Below are positions 62,571-64,000 of a stretch of 64,000 bases of DNA, piece by piece. The notes beneath the pieces are model-generated. The model did no database searches and had not been told where the DNA came from. It saw nothing but the letters and a program-made list of their open reading frames with translations. This stretch comes from Paucibacter sp. PLA-PC-4 (GTDB taxonomy: Bacteria > Pseudomonadota > Gammaproteobacteria > Burkholderiales > Burkholderiaceae_C): the NCBI RefSeq assembly GCF_026241155.1, contig NZ_JAPFGP010000006.1, positions 124,001-188,000 on the forward strand, written 5' to 3'. Numbering within the stretch: position 1 is the stretch's first letter; every line of letters begins with the position of its first letter. Made by a program: the position numbers and the translations under genes.

Positions 62571-64000
62571 TCACTCGCTGATGCTCATGCTCTTGTAGGC
62601 CGGGTCGGCCTTGATCTCGGCCTCGCTGAAGGGCAGCTTGGCCCACTTGGCACCTTTCAGGAAAATGTCCGAGTAGAGCTTGGTCTGGTCCGAGAAGTGT
62701 GGCGACAGCAGATGGCTGGACTGCGAGTAGGTCAGCACCCCCTCAGCCACCGGACCGTTGGCATCGAAGGTGACAAACTGCATATAGCTGTTGCCATAGA
62801 CGGGATCACCATACAGGCCCGAGGCGCCCAGATTGCCGCGTACATTGTTAAAGGTGTAGCGGCCGCCCGGGAAGGGGATGGGCGCGCTGTCGCGAATGAT
62901 CACCTGCTTGCGCGCGTTGACCTCCTCCAGTGCAAACTTGTTCGTCGAGAACCATTGCACCGTGTCCGCGAGCAAGGTGACGGCCTTGGTGTTGGCGGTG
63001 TTGAATCCGCGCGGCGTCATCACCGGGTCGGCCGGGCTGAAGGGCACGCGCCAGTAGCTGGCCTCCTCCAGCTCGCCGGCCAGCTCATAGAGCTTGCGGA
63101 ACAGCAGCGCGCCCGGATCGGTCAGACCCTCGGTCTTCTTCCAGATGGCAAGCACGCCGCAGGCCTTGGTGATGTCGGTGTCGACGCCGTTCGTTCCCTT
63201 GACGACGATGGGCTGCGCCTTGCCAGCGCAGGTGGCGGCCAGGAACTCGTCCAGCCACATCTCGGCGCGGAAGAAGCGGCTCTTGGCATAGACCTGCTGC
63301 AGGTTGGCGAGGGTGAAGCGGTTGCCGCCCAGGCCGTCGGCATTGCTGAGACGGTCCTTGACCTGGACGATGCCCATGCGGGTGCGCTCGCCCTGGGGCA
63401 TGCCTTCGGCGTCAGGCCCGGTGGCGATGATCTTCGGGAAGCCCGTCAGGCGCTCGTGTTCGTTGGGCAGCCAGTGGCTGTCGTTGGCGTTGACGATGTA
63501 GTCGTCGCGCAGCACATAAGGCCGCTGGGCGGCCGGGATCGCGCCCGTCCACTGGCAGCTGCTCTTGCTACCGTCCATCAGCACCAGGCCGCGTGTGGCC
63601 AGCAGGAACTGTCCCGTGGGACTGTTGACGCAGCCCGCCAGCTGGGAATCGCTGACATTGGCCGCCACCGAGTAGTTGGCGTAGAGGGCCTTGCCGTTCT
63701 TGTCGGCCGCCATCGTATTGACCCAAGGCATCGCGTTGTGCGTAGCCAGGTTCTGTCGCAGGCTCTCGGCGCTGGTGGACATGCTGTTGAGCAGCGCCTG
63801 GTCGATCAACTTGTAGTTCGTGTAGTTGGCGTCGCGGATCACAAAGGCCGCCGCACCGCTCCAACTGAAGGTGGCGCCGTCGCTGAGCAGCGGGCCGAAG
63901 TCGGTGCCGTACAGAGTGCGCTGATGGGTCTTCAGGCTGCCGTCGGGCTGCAGCGCCTCAACCGTCAGCGCGGTCTTGCTCATCGCCTTGTAGGTACCGT
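62571..64000 (-). CDS. Penicillin/acyl-homoserine-lactone acylase family protein (5' part outside window)
   Basis: N-terminal-nucleophile amidase of the penicillin acylase superfamily; 476 codons of the beta subunit are visible and the frame runs past base 64000. It shows TFSWSGAAAFVIRDANYTNY, MPWVNTMAADKNGKALYANY, YIVNANDSHWLPNEHERLTG and GGRYTFNNVRGNLGASGLYG. The best match in layout is the AHL-acylase/aculeacin-acylase branch. The nucleophile Ser and the signal peptide lie outside the window, so activity cannot be judged. A quorum-quenching role would interest readers of the LuxR locus here but is unproven. Confidence 0.85.
   Translation of the reverse strand, partial: GTYKAMSKTALTVEALQPDGSLKTHQRTLYGTDFGPLLSDGATFSWSGAAAFVIRDANYTNYKLIDQALLNSMSTSAESLRQNLATHNAMPWVNTMAADKNGKALYANYSVAANVSDSQLAGCVNSPTGQFLLATRGLVLMDGSKSSCQWTGAIPAAQRPYVLRDDYIVNANDSHWLPNEHERLTGFPKIIATGPDAEGMPQGERTRMGIVQVKDRLSNADGLGGNRFTLANLQQVYAKSRFFRAEMWLDEFLAATCAGKAQPIVVKGTNGVDTDITKACGVLAIWKKTEGLTDPGALLFRKLYELAGELEEASYWRVPFSPADPVMTPRGFNTANTKAVTLLADTVQWFSTNKFALEEVNARKQVIIRDSAPIPFPGGRYTFNNVRGNLGASGLYGDPVYGNSYMQFVTFDANGPVAEGVLTYSQSSHLLSPHFSDQTKLYSDIFLKGAKWAKLPFSEAEIKADPAYKSMSISE

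Overview
This window is high-GC chromosomal DNA of a betaproteobacterium. The best guess is Burkholderiales of the Roseateles/Pelomonas/Mitsuaria kind. The evidence is the mnmG-rsmG-parA-parB order with parS sites, a Bug-family solute receptor, the short argC type, a PutA without its own DNA-binding domain next to an Lrp-type regulator, and many c-di-GMP and chemotaxis genes. No rRNA, tRNA, insertion sequence or CRISPR array was seen. The mnmG-parB block suggests the replication origin is not far away, but no origin is visible here.

Layout. 1-4.2 kb: proline catabolism (putA, running off the left edge) and a divergent Lrp regulator. 4.3-13.3 kb: a small protein, a PAP2 phosphatase, a PAS-GGDEF-EAL protein, fadH, a DUF4397 lipoprotein, an EamA transporter, a periplasmic binding protein and a DUF2834 membrane protein. 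13.3-18.3 kb: an XRE/MmyB regulator beside a perfect palindrome, a decayed glutathione transferase, a CbiM-like membrane protein, TfoX, and a TetR-oxidoreductase-hydrolase unit. 18.3-21.1 kb: an accessory stretch with lower GC (S41 peptidase, YciI, HxlR regulator), two odd small ORFs and a VOC pseudogene. 21.1-33.7 kb: CheY-like protein with a possibly masked ribosome site, AlkD-like protein, DUF1697, HD/LuxR regulator, hydrolase, thioredoxin protein, NUDIX-GST pair, and an Aer-like chemoreceptor with a GGDEF-EAL protein beside a Crp/Fnr regulator whose upstream region holds a 44-bp palindrome with a perfect TGTGA-N6-TCACA site.

33.7-42.1 kb: an exported small protein, a DUF1800-DUF1501-DUF3106-ECF sigma-putative anti-sigma operon, MaoC, and a secreted peptidase-NatA-NatB unit. 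42.1-47.1 kb is the most interesting locus: a LuxR-type regulator lacking two usual acyl-homoserine-lactone pocket residues, a 55-residue double-glycine peptide whose predicted 20-residue product carries APKSTW at both ends, an HlyD/CvaA-type adaptor and an ABC exporter with an intact C39 peptidase domain. Two lux-box-like sites sharing CTGTAA-N3-TTG-N-CAG precede the regulator and the peptide, and a hairpin abuts the peptide's ribosome site. Together these read as a regulated peptide secretion system, perhaps a signal or a bacteriocin.

47.1-56 kb: DUF2061, Bug receptor, YkgJ, then mnmG-rsmG-parA-GNAT and parB, with three parS sites inside mnmG and rsmG, plus argC and a second GNAT. 56-61 kb: prkA-yeaH-spoVR stress operon behind a strong sigma-54 promoter match and a long, hairpin-rich leader. 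61-64 kb: a D-lactate-dehydrogenase-like flavoprotein and a penicillin/AHL acylase running off the right edge. Functional calls rest on motif recognition by eye; no database search was run.
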